Counted from the first letter of the stretch, positions 43,157-51,846 are shown. The stretch is 64,000 nucleotides of DNA from Marivita sp. (GCF_020055635.1 NZ_JAIPUT010000020.1:1-64000), one strand, 5' to 3'. Numbers and translations: made by a program. The notes: generated from the letters alone by a model not told the origin.

Positions 43157-44148
43157 CAACGGTCTTCCTTCAGTTGCGGCAAGGCGATCTGGCCCGCGTC
43201 GATCTCGCCCGCCGGGGCCTCGGTGCGCCGCGCCACCCGCAGCTTGGCCGACCGGGCACGCGGATTGACCGCCAGTTCATCATCATCCGGACCCACCGCC
43301 TTGCGGGTCACGATCTCGAATGCAGGTGTTTCGGCTTCGAGTTCGGGCGCATAGCGGTTGGCGCGCCCCGCCTGCCCGCCGCGCGCCTGCATGAACCGCT
43401 TGACCATCCGGTCCTCGACGGAATGAAAGCTGACCACGGCAAGCAGGCCACCGGGCCTGAGCGCGCGTTCGGCCGCCATCAGCCCCAGCATCAGCGCGCC
43501 GTATTCGTCGTTCACCGCGATCCGCAGCGCCTGGAAACTGCGCGTGGCGGGATGGCTCTGGTTCGGCTTGGGGCGTGGCAGGCAGGTCTCGATGATCCCG
43601 GCCAGCTGCAATGTCCGCGTGATCGGCGCCACCTTGCGTGCCGCCACGATCGCCTTGGCAATCCGGCGCGACGCGCGCTCTTCGCCGTAGGTATAGAGAA
43701 TGTCCGCGATATCAAAGGCATCCGCATTGTTCACGATATCCGCCGCCGACGGTCCGTCCTGCCCCATCCGCATGTCCAACGGGCCGTCCTTCATGAAGGA
43801 AAACCCGCGCTCGGCCTGGTCAAGCTGCATCGACGACACGCCAAGGTCCAGCACAACCCCGTCCACGTCCGACGCGATCTGGTCCATCTCGGCAAAGTTT
43901 GCCTGGTGCAGTTCGATCCGGCCGTCATATTCGGGCAACCAGGCCGCCGCCATCTCGAGCGCCAGCGGATCGCGGTCGATGCCGATGACCTTGTCGGCCC
44001 CTGCCTCGATCAGCCCACGCGCATAACCGCCCGCGCCGAAGGTGCCATCGACCCAAACGCCGCCGACTGGCGCAACCGTTCGCAACAGCGGCGCAAGCAG
44101 GACGGGAATGTGGGGGTCTCGAGGGGGCGTCGCAGCGGCAGCAGACAT
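43156..44148 (-). CDS. rsmH: 16S rRNA (cytosine1402-N4)-methyltransferase RsmH
   Basis: A 330-residue S-adenosylmethionine-dependent enzyme. The cofactor loop is [18 protein letters not shown], with [20 protein letters not shown] and [18 protein letters not shown] as further RsmH blocks. It methylates N4 of C1402 in the ribosomal decoding centre. It lies six bases after mraZ and couples to ftsL. Confidence 0.95.
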   Translation of the reverse strand: MSAAAATPPRDPHIPVLLAPLLRTVAPVGGVWVDGTFGAGGYARGLIEAGADKVIGIDRDPLALEMAAAWLPEYDGRIELHQANFAEMDQIASDVDGVVLDLGVSSMQLDQAERGFSFMKDGPLDMRMGQDGPSAADIVNNADAFDIADILYTYGEERASRRIAKAIVAARKVAPITRTLQLAGIIETCLPRPKPNQSHPATRSFQALRIAVNDEYGALMLGLMAAERALRPGGLLAVVSFHSVEDRMVKRFMQARGGQAGRANRYAPELEAETPAFEIVTRKAVGPDDDELAVNPRARSAKLRVARRTEAPAGEIDAGQIALPQLKEDR

Positions 44149-44154
44149 GTCCGA

Positions 44155-44664
44155 TCAGCTCCCCGGCTGCTTGTCCAGGTAGATGAGCGGGTCGACATCG
44201 TCCGGCAGCTCTTCGAGCCACTCGTCGGTCGCGGCCTGTTCCTCGGCCTCGAAGGTTCCGGGTTCCCAGATCTGGAACGTGTCGCCGGCGCCGATGAAGA
44301 ACGCCTCGGCGCTCAGCCCGATCTTCTGGCGCAGCTTTGCCGGCAGCACCAGCCGTCCGGTCTCGTCGACGCTGGTCGCATGGGACTGCCCGTTGAACAG
44401 GCGCTGCAGCATCTTGCGCTCGACCGACCCACGCGGGAGCGCCTCGATCTTCTCGTCCACCTCTTCGATGGCAGTGATCGTGTAACATTCAAGGTATTTG
44501 CGGCGCTTGTCGCCGTAGACAATGACCAGTTCGGGGTTCAGACCTTCAGTATAGGCAGGATCGCCCGCCTCGAGGACACGGCGAAACGAGGCCGGGATGG
44601 ACACCCTGCCCTTGCCATCGACCTTGTGATGGCTTTCACCTCTGAACCTCAGCTTTCGGGTCAC
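44155..44664 (-). CDS. mraZ: Transcriptional regulator MraZ
   Basis: A 169-residue regulator with two AbrB-like DNA-binding units, HHKVDGKGRVSIPASFRRVL and SVDETGRLVLPAKLRQKIG. MraZ represses the dcw promoter by binding tandem TGGG-type repeats. I place the start at a GTG (44664); the frame is open for another 22 codons but that stretch runs into the hairpin that ends the leader RNA. First gene of the dcw cluster. Confidence 0.9.
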   Translation of the reverse strand: MTRKLRFRGESHHKVDGKGRVSIPASFRRVLEAGDPAYTEGLNPELVIVYGDKRRKYLECYTITAIEEVDEKIEALPRGSVERKMLQRLFNGQSHATSVDETGRLVLPAKLRQKIGLSAEAFFIGAGDTFQIWEPGTFEAEEQAATDEWLEELPDDVDPLIYLDKQPGS

Positions 44665-44696
44665 TGCCCTACCGGTCCCTTCATTGCTCTGATCCC

Positions 44697-44743
44697 TGGA
44701 AACGGAAACGGCGGGTTGATCTGCTGCCACTGATCAACCCGCC
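44697..44743 (-). terminator. Terminator of the mraZ leader (UpsM type)
   Basis: A perfect 12-bp stem (GGCGGGTTGATC / GATCAACCCGCC, 44710-44743) with a ten-base loop, followed on the minus strand by GTTTCCGTTTCC. It lies 45 bases before mraZ, where partial termination would release a leader-derived small RNA. Confidence 0.75.
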
Positions 44744-44905
44744 GCCCGTGTCCCGTTTCCGGGAATGTCCGACTGCGCGCGCCACCTGGGGGGATGTCTG
44801 CTCGCCCGCGCGCCGGATCTCTGTGTTCGATGAAAGCGGGTGCCTGTATGAAACCTGCTTTTTTTATTGTTTGGATACCGCGGTGAGGTCTTGCTGCCTC
44901 GTCTG
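44697..44905 (-). ncRNA. UpsM-like leader small RNA of the dcw cluster
   Basis: In Rhodobacter sphaeroides the dcw mRNA starts far upstream of mraZ, and its leader ends at a terminator to give the sRNA UpsM (about 200 bases). Here the same layout is seen: a terminator 45 bases before mraZ and an unusually long leader. Inside is a further hairpin (GCAGGT / ACCCGC region, 44836-44858) with an A-run. The 5' end is an estimate based on the R. sphaeroides length; sequence identity to UpsM could not be checked. Confidence 0.5.
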
Positions 44906-44941
44906 CCGTTCCTGCTCTCATCTCGTGAAACATGGATGCCA

Positions 44942-44976
44942 TGGGAATTCATGGGTCGCAACAGTTTTTTATGGGA
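44942..44976. promoter_or_regulatory. Candidate MraZ box: phased TGGG repeats
   Basis: TGGGA at 44942, TGGGT at 44952 and TGGGA at 44972 are spaced by 10 and 20 bases. MraZ of E. coli binds TGGGN direct repeats with five-base spacers (period 10). The site lies 37-71 bases upstream of the estimated leader start. The repeats read TGGG on the strand opposite to dcw transcription. Confidence 0.45.
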
Positions 44977-45334
44977 AACCGGCACCAGACGCTGGCACTA
45001 CAGCCTTTTCAGCACTGGATTTGGTATCAAATTCGCCGATCCGAAACGATATGCACCACAAAGCTCTCAACAGGATACAATATATGGTAACTTCTGACAC
45101 CAATCACGTTTGCCCATAATTTCCCGAACGCAGAACAAACAAACCAAGAACATCCGCAAATGGCAGCTTTTGAAAAGCCGCAACCCACCCGAATTTCCTT
45201 TTAATTCGCTGGGAATCACGGATTTGATTCGCCGACACCAGGCTCGTACGCACCGATTGTCCCATCATTTCCCATGCCATGCCTCTGGACGGCAACGCTT
45301 GCAATGAAGACCCGCCGGTTGTACGCCGAAATCC
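44977..45334. other. Gene-free A+T-richer stretch between the dcw and B12 operons
   Basis: These 358 bases carry no frame with homology-like composition. They are visibly less G+C-rich than their surroundings. A second TGGG pair with period 10 (minus strand, 45260-45274) is the only patterned element. The divergent promoters of the dcw leader and the B12 operon must lie in or near this stretch. Confidence 0.4.
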
Positions 45335-45491
45335 GTCATGGTCCGGGCCAAACCCGGTGAAAAGGGAACGTGGTGAAATCCCACGACTGCCCCCGCAACT
45401 GTAAGCGGCGAGCGTGTTCGGCATATGCCACTGGGAAACCGGGAAGGCCCGAGCCACGCAAAGACCCGCAAGTCAGGAGACCTGCCGTGAC
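45335..45491 (+). promoter_or_regulatory. Cobalamin (AdoCbl) riboswitch
   Basis: Closing stem GTCATGG / CCGTGAC (45335-45341 with 45485-45491) and the conserved core: GGTGAAAAGGGAACGTGGTG, CCCCCGCAACTGTAAGCGG, GCCACTGGGAAACCGGGAAG and the B12 box AGTCAGGAGACCTGCC (45471-45486). The downstream hairpin CCCGCGC / GCGCGGG has no U-run, so control may be translational. It governs the B12 uptake operon. Confidence 0.97.
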
Positions 45492-45610
45492 AGATCACCC
45501 TACACCCGCGCGGGGCGCGCGGGATGTGACGGTACTCCGGTGTGGTGACAGTCACCGTCTTTGGGCGCAGCCCTCAGGCTTGATATGTTCGATGCGCGGG
45601 AGGCAGGGCG

Positions 45611-46591
45611 GTGAAGCTCTTTGGTGCGCTGATGGTTTTGACGGGGGCGATGTTTCTGGCATCGCTGTTCGTCGGCTATGCGGCGATCTCAATTCCCGAC
45701 GGTCTGACGGCGCTCTTCGGGCGGGGCAATCCGCTTTACGTGACCGTCATGCAGGAGATCCGCCTGCCCCGCACCCTGCTTGCCGCCATGATCGGCGTGT
45801 CGCTGGGCCTGTCCGGTGCCGCGATGCAGGGCTTCCTGCGCAACCCGCTGGCCGAACCGGGGCTGATCGGGGTCTCCGGCTCTGCCGCGCTGGGTGCCGT
45901 GATCGCACTGCAAACCGGGTTTGCCGCTGCGTTTTTCCTTGCCTTGCCGATCACCGCGCTTGGCTTTGCCGGGGTGGCGGTCGCGCTGATCCTGCTGCTC
46001 GCCGGTCCGCGCGGATCGTCGCTCACCCTGATCCTTGCGGGCATCGCCGTGTCGGCCTTTGCCGCAGCCCTCACCTCATTGACGTTGAACCTGTCGCCCA
46101 ACCCCTATGCCGCGTCCGAGATCATGTTCTGGATGATGGGCTCCGTCGCCAACCGCGCGATGAGCCATGTCTGGCTGGCGCTGCCGATCATGGCGCTTGG
46201 CTGGGTCGCGCTGGCCGGTCTGGGGCGTGGCCTCGATGCGCTGACGCTGGGCGAAGACGCCGCCGAGGCGATGGGCATCTCGCTCTCGCGCCTGCGCGTG
46301 CAACTGCTCTTCGGCACCGCCGCTGCGGTCGGCGCCGCCACCGCTGTGGCTGGCGCTGTCGGTTTTGTCGGGCTGGTGGTGCCGCATATCCTGCGCCGTT
46401 TTGCCCATGGCCGTCCGTCCACCTTGCTCTGGGCTTCGGCCCTAGGCGGCGCTGCGATGGTCCTTGCCGCCGATCTGGTGACTCGGCTGGTGCTGCCGGA
46501 GCGCGACCTCAAACTCGGCGTCGTGATGGCCCTGATCGGCGCACCGCTCTTCCTGCACCTTATATACAAGACACGGAGGGAGTTTGCATGA
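45611..46591 (+). CDS. btuC: Cobalamin ABC transporter permease (BtuC/FecCD family)
   Basis: A 326-residue FecCD permease with about ten transmembrane segments. Blocks typical of the family are IRLPRTLLAAMIGVSLGLSG, AMQGFLRNPLAEPGLIG, and GAVGFVGLVVPHILRR near the ATPase coupling helix. B12 specificity follows from the riboswitch in front and the BtuF-like protein behind. The start is a GTG with GGGAGG seven bases upstream. It overlaps the ATPase gene by four bases. Confidence 0.92.
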   Translation: MKLFGALMVLTGAMFLASLFVGYAAISIPDGLTALFGRGNPLYVTVMQEIRLPRTLLAAMIGVSLGLSGAAMQGFLRNPLAEPGLIGVSGSAALGAVIALQTGFAAAFFLALPITALGFAGVAVALILLLAGPRGSSLTLILAGIAVSAFAAALTSLTLNLSPNPYAASEIMFWMMGSVANRAMSHVWLALPIMALGWVALAGLGRGLDALTLGEDAAEAMGISLSRLRVQLLFGTAAAVGAATAVAGAVGFVGLVVPHILRRFAHGRPSTLLWASALGGAAMVLAADLVTRLVLPERDLKLGVVMALIGAPLFLHLIYKTRREFA

Positions 46592-47346
46592 CGCTCCTGT
46601 CGGTGCAAAACCTCACTGTGCGGCGCGGCGAATGCCCCGTGGTGGATGCGGCTTCGTTCAGCATCGGCCCCGGCGAATGTGTCGGCCTGATCGGCCCCAA
46701 CGGCGCGGGCAAGACCTCGCTTCTGCGCGGCGCTCTGGGCCTCTTGCCGTTCGAGGGGACCAGCAGCCTTGCCGCCCTGCCTCCGCGACAGCGCGCGGGG
46801 CAGGCCGCTTGGTTGCCGCAGACCCGCGAAATCGCGTGGCCGATGAGCGTCGAGAGGATCGTCGCCCTTGGCCGCCTGCCCTACCTTGCACGCGGCGCAC
46901 GGCTCAGCCCTACGGATCAAAACGCGGTCGATGCCGCCCTCACCCGCATGGGGCTGCAGAATTTCCGCACCCGTCTGGCCACAGCGCTCTCGGGTGGCGA
47001 ACAGGCGCGCGTGCTGATCGCGCGCACGCTGGCGCAGGACACGCCGCTCCTGATGGCGGACGAACCGATCGCCGGGCTTGATCCCGCCGCCCAGATCGCC
47101 ACGCTTCAGGTGTTCGAGACCCTGGCCCAGGAAGGCCGCGCCGTGCTGACCTCTCTGCATGACCTGTCGCTGGCCGGGCGCTACTGCACCCGGCTCATCA
47201 TGATGGGCGCAGGCCGCATCGTGGCCGATGGCACGCCGGACGAGATCCTGACGGCCGCCCGTCTGGAAGAGGTGTTCCACCTGCGCGCCAATATCGTGCC
47301 CACGCCAAACGGCCCGCTGGTCCAACCTTTGGGAGTGATCCAATGA
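46588..47346 (+). CDS. btuD: Cobalamin ABC transporter ATP-binding protein (BtuD)
   Basis: A 252-residue ABC ATPase with Walker A GLIGPNGAGKTSLLR, signature LSGGEQARVL, Walker B LLMADEPIAGLDP and the switch histidine in TSLHDLSLAGR. It powers BtuC in the inner membrane. The start is set at ATG 46588, with GGAGGGAG upstream; the longer frame through btuC is a shadow. Its stop overlaps the next start (ATGA). Confidence 0.93.
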   Translation: MTLLSVQNLTVRRGECPVVDAASFSIGPGECVGLIGPNGAGKTSLLRGALGLLPFEGTSSLAALPPRQRAGQAAWLPQTREIAWPMSVERIVALGRLPYLARGARLSPTDQNAVDAALTRMGLQNFRTRLATALSGGEQARVLIARTLAQDTPLLMADEPIAGLDPAAQIATLQVFETLAQEGRAVLTSLHDLSLAGRYCTRLIMMGAGRIVADGTPDEILTAARLEEVFHLRANIVPTPNGPLVQPLGVIQ

Positions 47347-48131
47347 GTGCCCCGCAGCGCATCGTCTGCCTGACCGAGGAAACGGTCGAAACGCTCTACC
47401 TGCTGGGGCAGGAAGACCGGATCGTCGGCGTCACCGGCTATGCCGTGCGCCCCAAGCGCGTGCGGCAGGAAAAGCCGCGCGTCGGCGCCTTCACCTCTGC
47501 CGACATCCCCAAGATCCTCGCGCTGCGCCCCGATCTGGTGCTCACCTTCTCGGACCTGCAAGCCGACATCGCCGCCGAGCTGATCCGCGCCGGGATCGAG
47601 GTCATGGCCTTCAACCAGCGCGATGTGGCGGGCATCCTGCGCATGATCCGCATGCTGGGCCGGCTGACCGATTGCACCGACCGCGCCGAGGCACTGGCCC
47701 AAGGCTTCGAAACCCGCATCGCCACCCTGCGCGCCAACGCGCCCGACCACCGCCCGCGCGTCTATTTCGAGGAATGGGACGACCCGATGATCACCAGCAT
47801 CGGCTGGGCCTCCGACCTGATCGAGATCGCGGGCGGCACCGATTGCTTCGCCCATCTGCGCCATGAGGCGTCGGCAAAAGACCGCATTGTGACGTCTGAA
47901 GACGTGATCGCCGCCGCACCGGATATCATTGTCGCCTCATGGTGTGGCAAGAAGGTGAGACCGGAAAAGATCGCCGCGCGCCCCGGCTGGGGCATGATCC
48001 CGGCTGTCGCGCAGGGCCGCATCGTCGAAATCAAATCGCCGCTGATCCTGCAACCCGGCCCCGCCGCCCTCAGCGACGGGCTTGACGCCATGATCGCCGC
48101 CATCTTCCCCAAGGACGTTCCGCCATGCTGA
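47343..48131 (+). CDS. btuF: BtuF-like cobalamin-binding protein without a signal peptide
   Basis: A 262-residue helical-backbone (TroA/BtuF-type) binding-fold protein: RIVCLTEETVETLYLLGQED, ILALRPDLVLTFSDLQADIA, VYFEEWDDPMITSIGW and DRIVTSEDVIAAAPDIIV. Unlike classical BtuF it starts directly at the fold, with no signal peptide, and an upstream extension is excluded by the overlap with btuD. It may be cytoplasmic or leave by another route. It overlaps exbB by seven bases. Confidence 0.87.
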   Translation: MSAPQRIVCLTEETVETLYLLGQEDRIVGVTGYAVRPKRVRQEKPRVGAFTSADIPKILALRPDLVLTFSDLQADIAAELIRAGIEVMAFNQRDVAGILRMIRMLGRLTDCTDRAEALAQGFETRIATLRANAPDHRPRVYFEEWDDPMITSIGWASDLIEIAGGTDCFAHLRHEASAKDRIVTSEDVIAAAPDIIVASWCGKKVRPEKIAARPGWGMIPAVAQGRIVEIKSPLILQPGPAALSDGLDAMIAAIFPKDVPPC

Positions 48132-48745
48132 CCCGGATCACCGATTTCCTGAACATCGGCGGCCCCGCCCTCTGGGTCATCGCCGGGCTGAGCGTGGTGA
48201 CGCTGGGCCTGATCCTGTGGAAGCTTTGGCGGCTGACGCTGATGGGCGCATGGCGGCGCGACGCGACCGAGGCTGCCGTGGGTCAGTGGCAGATTGGCCA
48301 ATATGACAATGCCCTTGCCAATTTGCACAATCGCACCGGCCTGCGCGCCCGCGTGGTCAAAACCGCCATGCAGGCCGCGCGCACCCTGCCCATCGAAGAT
48401 GCCCGCGACGAGACCGCCCGCGTCGCGCGTGGCGCGCTGATGGACGCGGGAAGCGGGTTGCGCGCACTGGACCTCATTGCCACCATCGCGCCGCTGGTCG
48501 GCCTGCTCGGCACCGTTCTGGGCATGATCGACGCGTTTCAGGCGCTTCAGGACAGCGGTGCCCGCGCCGACCCCTCGGCCCTCGCCGGCGGCATCTGGGA
48601 GGCGCTTCTGACCACCGCCGCAGGCATGGCCGTGGCAATCCCGGCCTCCATGGCGCTCAGCTGGTTCGACAGCATCAACGACCGCCTCGCACATGATTTC
48701 GACGATCTCGCCACCCGCGTTCTGACCCGGAGCAGACGGGACTGA
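48125..48745 (+). CDS. exbB: ExbB/TolQ proton-channel protein
   Basis: A 206-residue MotA/TolQ/ExbB protein with three transmembrane segments: ALWVIAGLSVVTLGLILWKL near the start and GLRALDLIATIAPLVGLLGT and TTAAGMAVAIPASMALSW later. ExbB and ExbD form the channel that uses the proton gradient to move TonB. Encoded within the B12 operon, it probably serves that receptor. Confidence 0.9.
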   Translation: MLTRITDFLNIGGPALWVIAGLSVVTLGLILWKLWRLTLMGAWRRDATEAAVGQWQIGQYDNALANLHNRTGLRARVVKTAMQAARTLPIEDARDETARVARGALMDAGSGLRALDLIATIAPLVGLLGTVLGMIDAFQALQDSGARADPSALAGGIWEALLTTAAGMAVAIPASMALSWFDSINDRLAHDFDDLATRVLTRSRRD

Positions 48746-48746
48746 C

Positions 48747-49121
48747 ATGCTTGACCTGAGCCACCAGACACGCCGCCGCCGCATCGGGTTGACCCCGATG
48801 ATCGACGTCGTGTTCCTGCTGCTGGTCTTCTTCATGCTTGCCGCACGGTTCGGTGTGACCGACGCGATCCCGGTCACACTCTCTGGCGGCGCGGCACAGC
48901 CCTATGACGGCCCACCCCGACTGCTCAGCGTCCTGCCGGACGGTCTGCGCATCAACGGCATTGAAACAACCGACCCGGTCGCGGCATTGTCCCCGCTGAT
49001 GAAGAGCGACGATGACATCATCCTGTTGCGCCCGCGCGACGGTGCGTCGGTGCAACACCTGCTGGACACGATGGGCCTGCTGCGCGCGGCGGGCTGGTCC
49101 AACCTCGTGGTGCTGGAATGA
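48747..49121 (+). CDS. exbD: ExbD/TolR-family protein 1
   Basis: A 124-residue bitopic protein. The transmembrane segment MIDVVFLLLVFFMLA carries the conserved proton-path aspartate near its start (PMIDVV). The periplasmic part is short. It begins one base after the exbB stop and overlaps the second exbD by four bases. Confidence 0.88.
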   Translation: MLDLSHQTRRRRIGLTPMIDVVFLLLVFFMLAARFGVTDAIPVTLSGGAAQPYDGPPRLLSVLPDGLRINGIETTDPVAALSPLMKSDDDIILLRPRDGASVQHLLDTMGLLRAAGWSNLVVLE

Positions 49122-49507
49122 CACGCCGCGCGCTCATATCGCCGCGCCCCCGTCGCGCCGCACGTGAACCCGTCGTGCCGATGATCAACGTGGTGTTCCT
49201 GCTGCTGATCTTCTTCCTGATGACCGCGCAGATCGTCCCCCCCGCGCCCTTCGACCTGACCCTGCCGAACGCCAGCGGCGACGAGGACACGGGCCAGGCC
49301 GCCCTTTACATAAGTGCGGAGGGAGAGATCGCTTTCGACACGGCGCGCGGTGACGCGGCTCTGGCCCAAGCTGTTGCCGCGACGGAAGACGCGCCTTTGC
49401 GCCTGCACGCCGATGCCACCCTGCCCGCCGCGACCCTTGCGCAAATCCTCGCGCAGCTGACGGCACTTGGCGCAACACGCGTCGAGATCGTGACGGAGGG
49501 CGGCTGA
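49118..49507 (+). CDS. exbD: ExbD/TolR-family protein 2
   Basis: A 129-residue second ExbD paralogue. Its transmembrane segment is MINVVFLLLIFFLMTAQIV, where asparagine (PMINVV) replaces the proton-path aspartate of copy 1. An ExbD lacking this residue may be structural and could form a hetero-oligomer with copy 1. Its stop overlaps the tonB start (TGATG). Confidence 0.85.
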   Translation: MTRRALISPRPRRAAREPVVPMINVVFLLLIFFLMTAQIVPPAPFDLTLPNASGDEDTGQAALYISAEGEIAFDTARGDAALAQAVAATEDAPLRLHADATLPAATLAQILAQLTALGATRVEIVTEGG

Positions 49508-50502
49508 TGCGGGTTTTCGAAGTCATCGCGTTCATCGCCCTCTCCGGCGCGCTTCACGCCGCAACGCTGGCCATCGCCCCCTTGCAACCCGGCGGCAGCA
49601 GCGGTGTCGAAGGCGGCACTGCAGAAATGACCCTGCAGGCCGCAACGCCCACGCTGGCCGCTATGGTGCAGGACTGGGACCGCGCGCCGGAGGTGAGCGA
49701 TGCGCCGAGGCTGACAGAGCCCGATGCGGCCGCAGCGCCCGTCCGCCCGAAGCAGGACACGCCCTTGGCCCGACGCCCAGCCATGACGGCCCTTGCCGCC
49801 CCCGGCCCGGCGCCGAGCCTGCCACAGGCCGAAACGCGCCTGCCGGCGCCGCCGATCCCCCTGGCCCAGACCATGCCCGAGGCCTTGCCGCTGCCCCTCA
49901 CACAGAGGGCAGACGACGCACCCGACCTGCCCGCACCGCAAGACACGCCGCGTCCCGCCGCGCCTGCGCGACCGACACTGGCCGAGACCGTCCGGGCTGC
50001 CCCGGAGATCGACACGACACCACCCGCCCGCCGGGCTGCGCCCGTCGCGTCGCTGCGTCCGCAACCGCGCCCCGACAGACCCGCGCCGCGTACCGCTCCC
50101 GAACCACAGCCCGCGCAAGGCGCGGCGCAGCCCAAACAAACGGCGCAGGGATCGGGATCCGCTTCTTCGTCCAGCCCCAGGCAATCCGTCGAAGCCCCCG
50201 CGCCGCGCGGACCATCCGGTGCGCAACTGGCCCGGCTGGAACAGCAATGGGGCGCTCAGATCACCTCGGCCCTGCGTCGCGCGCATCGACCGCCGCGCGG
50301 GTTGCAGGGAACGGTGCAACTGGTGATCGCCGTCGCCCCGGCGGGACAGGTCACTGGCGTGTCGCTGGCGGCGTCATCGGGCAATCCACGGCTGGACCAG
50401 GCGGCGCTGGCCGCAGTCAGACGGGCGCGGTTTCCAAGGGCGCCCGAGGGACTGACGAAATCCAGCTACCGGTTCAGCCAACGGTTGACCGTCGCGCGGT
50501 GA
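49507..50502 (+). CDS. tonB: TonB family protein
   Basis: A 331-residue TonB. An N-terminal membrane anchor (VIAFIALSGALHAATLAIA) precedes a long proline- and alanine-rich spacer (about residues 40-240) that spans the periplasm. The C-terminal TonB domain is GTVQLVIAVAPAGQVTGVSL and PRLDQAALAAVRRARFPRAP. It carries energy to an outer-membrane receptor, presumably BtuB, which is not encoded in the window. Last gene of the operon. Confidence 0.9.
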   Translation: MRVFEVIAFIALSGALHAATLAIAPLQPGGSSGVEGGTAEMTLQAATPTLAAMVQDWDRAPEVSDAPRLTEPDAAAAPVRPKQDTPLARRPAMTALAAPGPAPSLPQAETRLPAPPIPLAQTMPEALPLPLTQRADDAPDLPAPQDTPRPAAPARPTLAETVRAAPEIDTTPPARRAAPVASLRPQPRPDRPAPRTAPEPQPAQGAAQPKQTAQGSGSASSSSPRQSVEAPAPRGPSGAQLARLEQQWGAQITSALRRAHRPPRGLQGTVQLVIAVAPAGQVTGVSLAASSGNPRLDQAALAAVRRARFPRAPEGLTKSSYRFSQRLTVAR

Positions 50503-50542
50503 ACGCTCGGTCGACCGAGCGTGTCGATGCGTCGACGCATCG
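50503..50542. repeat. Two adjacent perfect palindromes between tonB and mrp
   Basis: ACGCTCGGTCGACCGAGCGT (50503-50522) and CGATGCGTCGACGCATCG (50525-50542), both centred on GTCGAC, two bases apart. They fill the gap between convergent genes and would make two hairpins in either RNA. Confidence 0.85.
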
Positions 50543-50551
50543 TCGCCCGGC

Positions 50552-51619
50552 TCAGGCCACACCGTCCTTGATCAGCCTCTCGGCCAGTTGGGCATAGGCC
50601 TCGGCCATCGGACCCTCGCCCGCCGCCACCGGCGCGCCGCCATCGCCCGCCAACCGCGTGTCGAGATCGAGCGGCAGTTGCGCCAGCAGCGGAATGTCCC
50701 GCGCCGAGGCTTCGGCCACCATGCCGCCCGCGCCGAAGATGTGGCTTTGCCCGCCGCAATGGGGACAAGTGAAGACCGCCATGTTCTCGATCAGGCCCAG
50801 CACCGGCGTCTTGAGCGTCTCGAACATGTCGAGCGCCTTGCGCGCGTCCAGAAGCGCCACGTCCTGCGGCGTCGAGACCACCAGCGCCCCGGACACGTTG
50901 GCCTTTTGACAGAGCGTCATCGCCACATCGCCGGTGCCCGGCGGCAGGTCGACCAGCAGCACGTCCAGATCACCCCAGGCGACCTGCGACAGCATCTGCT
51001 GCAACGCGCCCATGAGCATCGGACCGCGCCAGACGACGGCCTTTTCCGCGGGCAGCATCAGGCCGATGGACATGACCGTCACGCCATGCGCCTTCAGCGG
51101 GATGATCGTCTGGCCGTCCGGGCTTTCGGGTTTCTGCGACACGCCCATCATGCGCGGCTGGCTGGGGCCGTAGATATCGGCATCGAGCAGCCCGACGCGC
51201 CGCCCGGCCCGGGCCAGCGCCACGGCAAGGTTCGACGACACGGTGGATTTGCCGACACCCCCCTTGCCCGACCCGATGGCGAGGATGTGCCGGACCCCCG
51301 CCGGTTTCAGCGATCCCGCCTGCGGTTTCGGATGTCCGCCGATCTTCAGCCCCTTGGGCGGCTCTTTCGCCGGCCCGTGCGCGGTCAGCGCGACAGACAC
51401 ATCCGACACGCCGGGCAGATCGCGCACCACCGCCTCGGCGGCCTTGCGCACGGGCTCCATCAGGCGGGCGATTTCGGGCGATGGCGCCTCGATGACGAAT
51501 CGCACCCGTGATCCGTCCACCTGGACCGCCCGCACCAGATCGCCCGAGATCAGGTCCTTCCCGTCGGGAATCGCCACGCGGGACAGGGCGGCGCGAATCT
51601 CTTCGGAAGTTACCGACAT
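50552..51619 (-). CDS. apbC: Mrp/NBP35-family iron-sulfur carrier ATPase (ApbC)
   Basis: A 355-residue protein. An N-terminal MIP18-like domain (about residues 5-75) is followed by the ATPase with the deviant Walker [30 protein letters not shown], and the cluster-binding pair FTCPHCGG. It delivers iron-sulfur clusters to apoproteins. The start is ATG 51619; a TTG two codons upstream is an alternative. It converges on tonB. Confidence 0.92.
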   Translation of the reverse strand: MSVTSEEIRAALSRVAIPDGKDLISGDLVRAVQVDGSRVRFVIEAPSPEIARLMEPVRKAAEAVVRDLPGVSDVSVALTAHGPAKEPPKGLKIGGHPKPQAGSLKPAGVRHILAIGSGKGGVGKSTVSSNLAVALARAGRRVGLLDADIYGPSQPRMMGVSQKPESPDGQTIIPLKAHGVTVMSIGLMLPAEKAVVWRGPMLMGALQQMLSQVAWGDLDVLLVDLPPGTGDVAMTLCQKANVSGALVVSTPQDVALLDARKALDMFETLKTPVLGLIENMAVFTCPHCGGQSHIFGAGGMVAEASARDIPLLAQLPLDLDTRLAGDGGAPVAAGEGPMAEAYAQLAERLIKDGVA

Positions 51620-51743
51620 GCTCAACCTTTCATCATTGTGTAACGGAGATGGCAGCGCGCGCGAAAACCTTCAACCATCTGCCCGAATATTAGCGGCGCA
51701 TGTAAAGATCGCACAAAAATGAATCTTTGAATCTATGCATTTG

Positions 51744-51754
51744 CTGCATAGCAG
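51744..51754. promoter_or_regulatory. PhaR-type palindrome upstream of the DUF1127 gene
   Basis: CTGC-ATA-GCAG, the same pattern as the four sites at the PHA genes, lies 19 bases before the putative -35 of the DUF1127/CcsR operon. Confidence 0.35.
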
Positions 51755-51772
51755 CGTTGAGCGAAAAAAGGA

Positions 51773-51800
51773 TTGTGCACGTGCAGCATTCGCCTATCTT
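51773..51800 (+). promoter_or_regulatory. Putative promoter of the DUF1127/CcsR operon
   Basis: TTGTGC (51773-51778) and TATCTT (51795-51800) are 16 bases apart. In R. sphaeroides the equivalent operon uses RpoHI/RpoHII, whose -35 begins with TTG; the -10 here (CTATCT) is also compatible. The leader to the gene is about 40 bases. Confidence 0.45.
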
Positions 51801-51846
51801 TGTCTCAAGCGAACGGAAACACACAAATTCGAACAGAGCAGACACA

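Noticed and set aside
44836-44865. Plus-strand terminator-like hairpin with T7 run in the mraZ leader
   Set aside because: The stem is only six pairs with one G-U and there is no plus-strand gene before it; it is more likely a structural part of the minus-strand leader RNA.
45370-46587. N-terminal extension of btuD through the riboswitch and btuC
   Set aside because: The ABC ATPase begins at ATG 46588 with a good ribosome site; the extension reads an RNA element and another gene out of frame.
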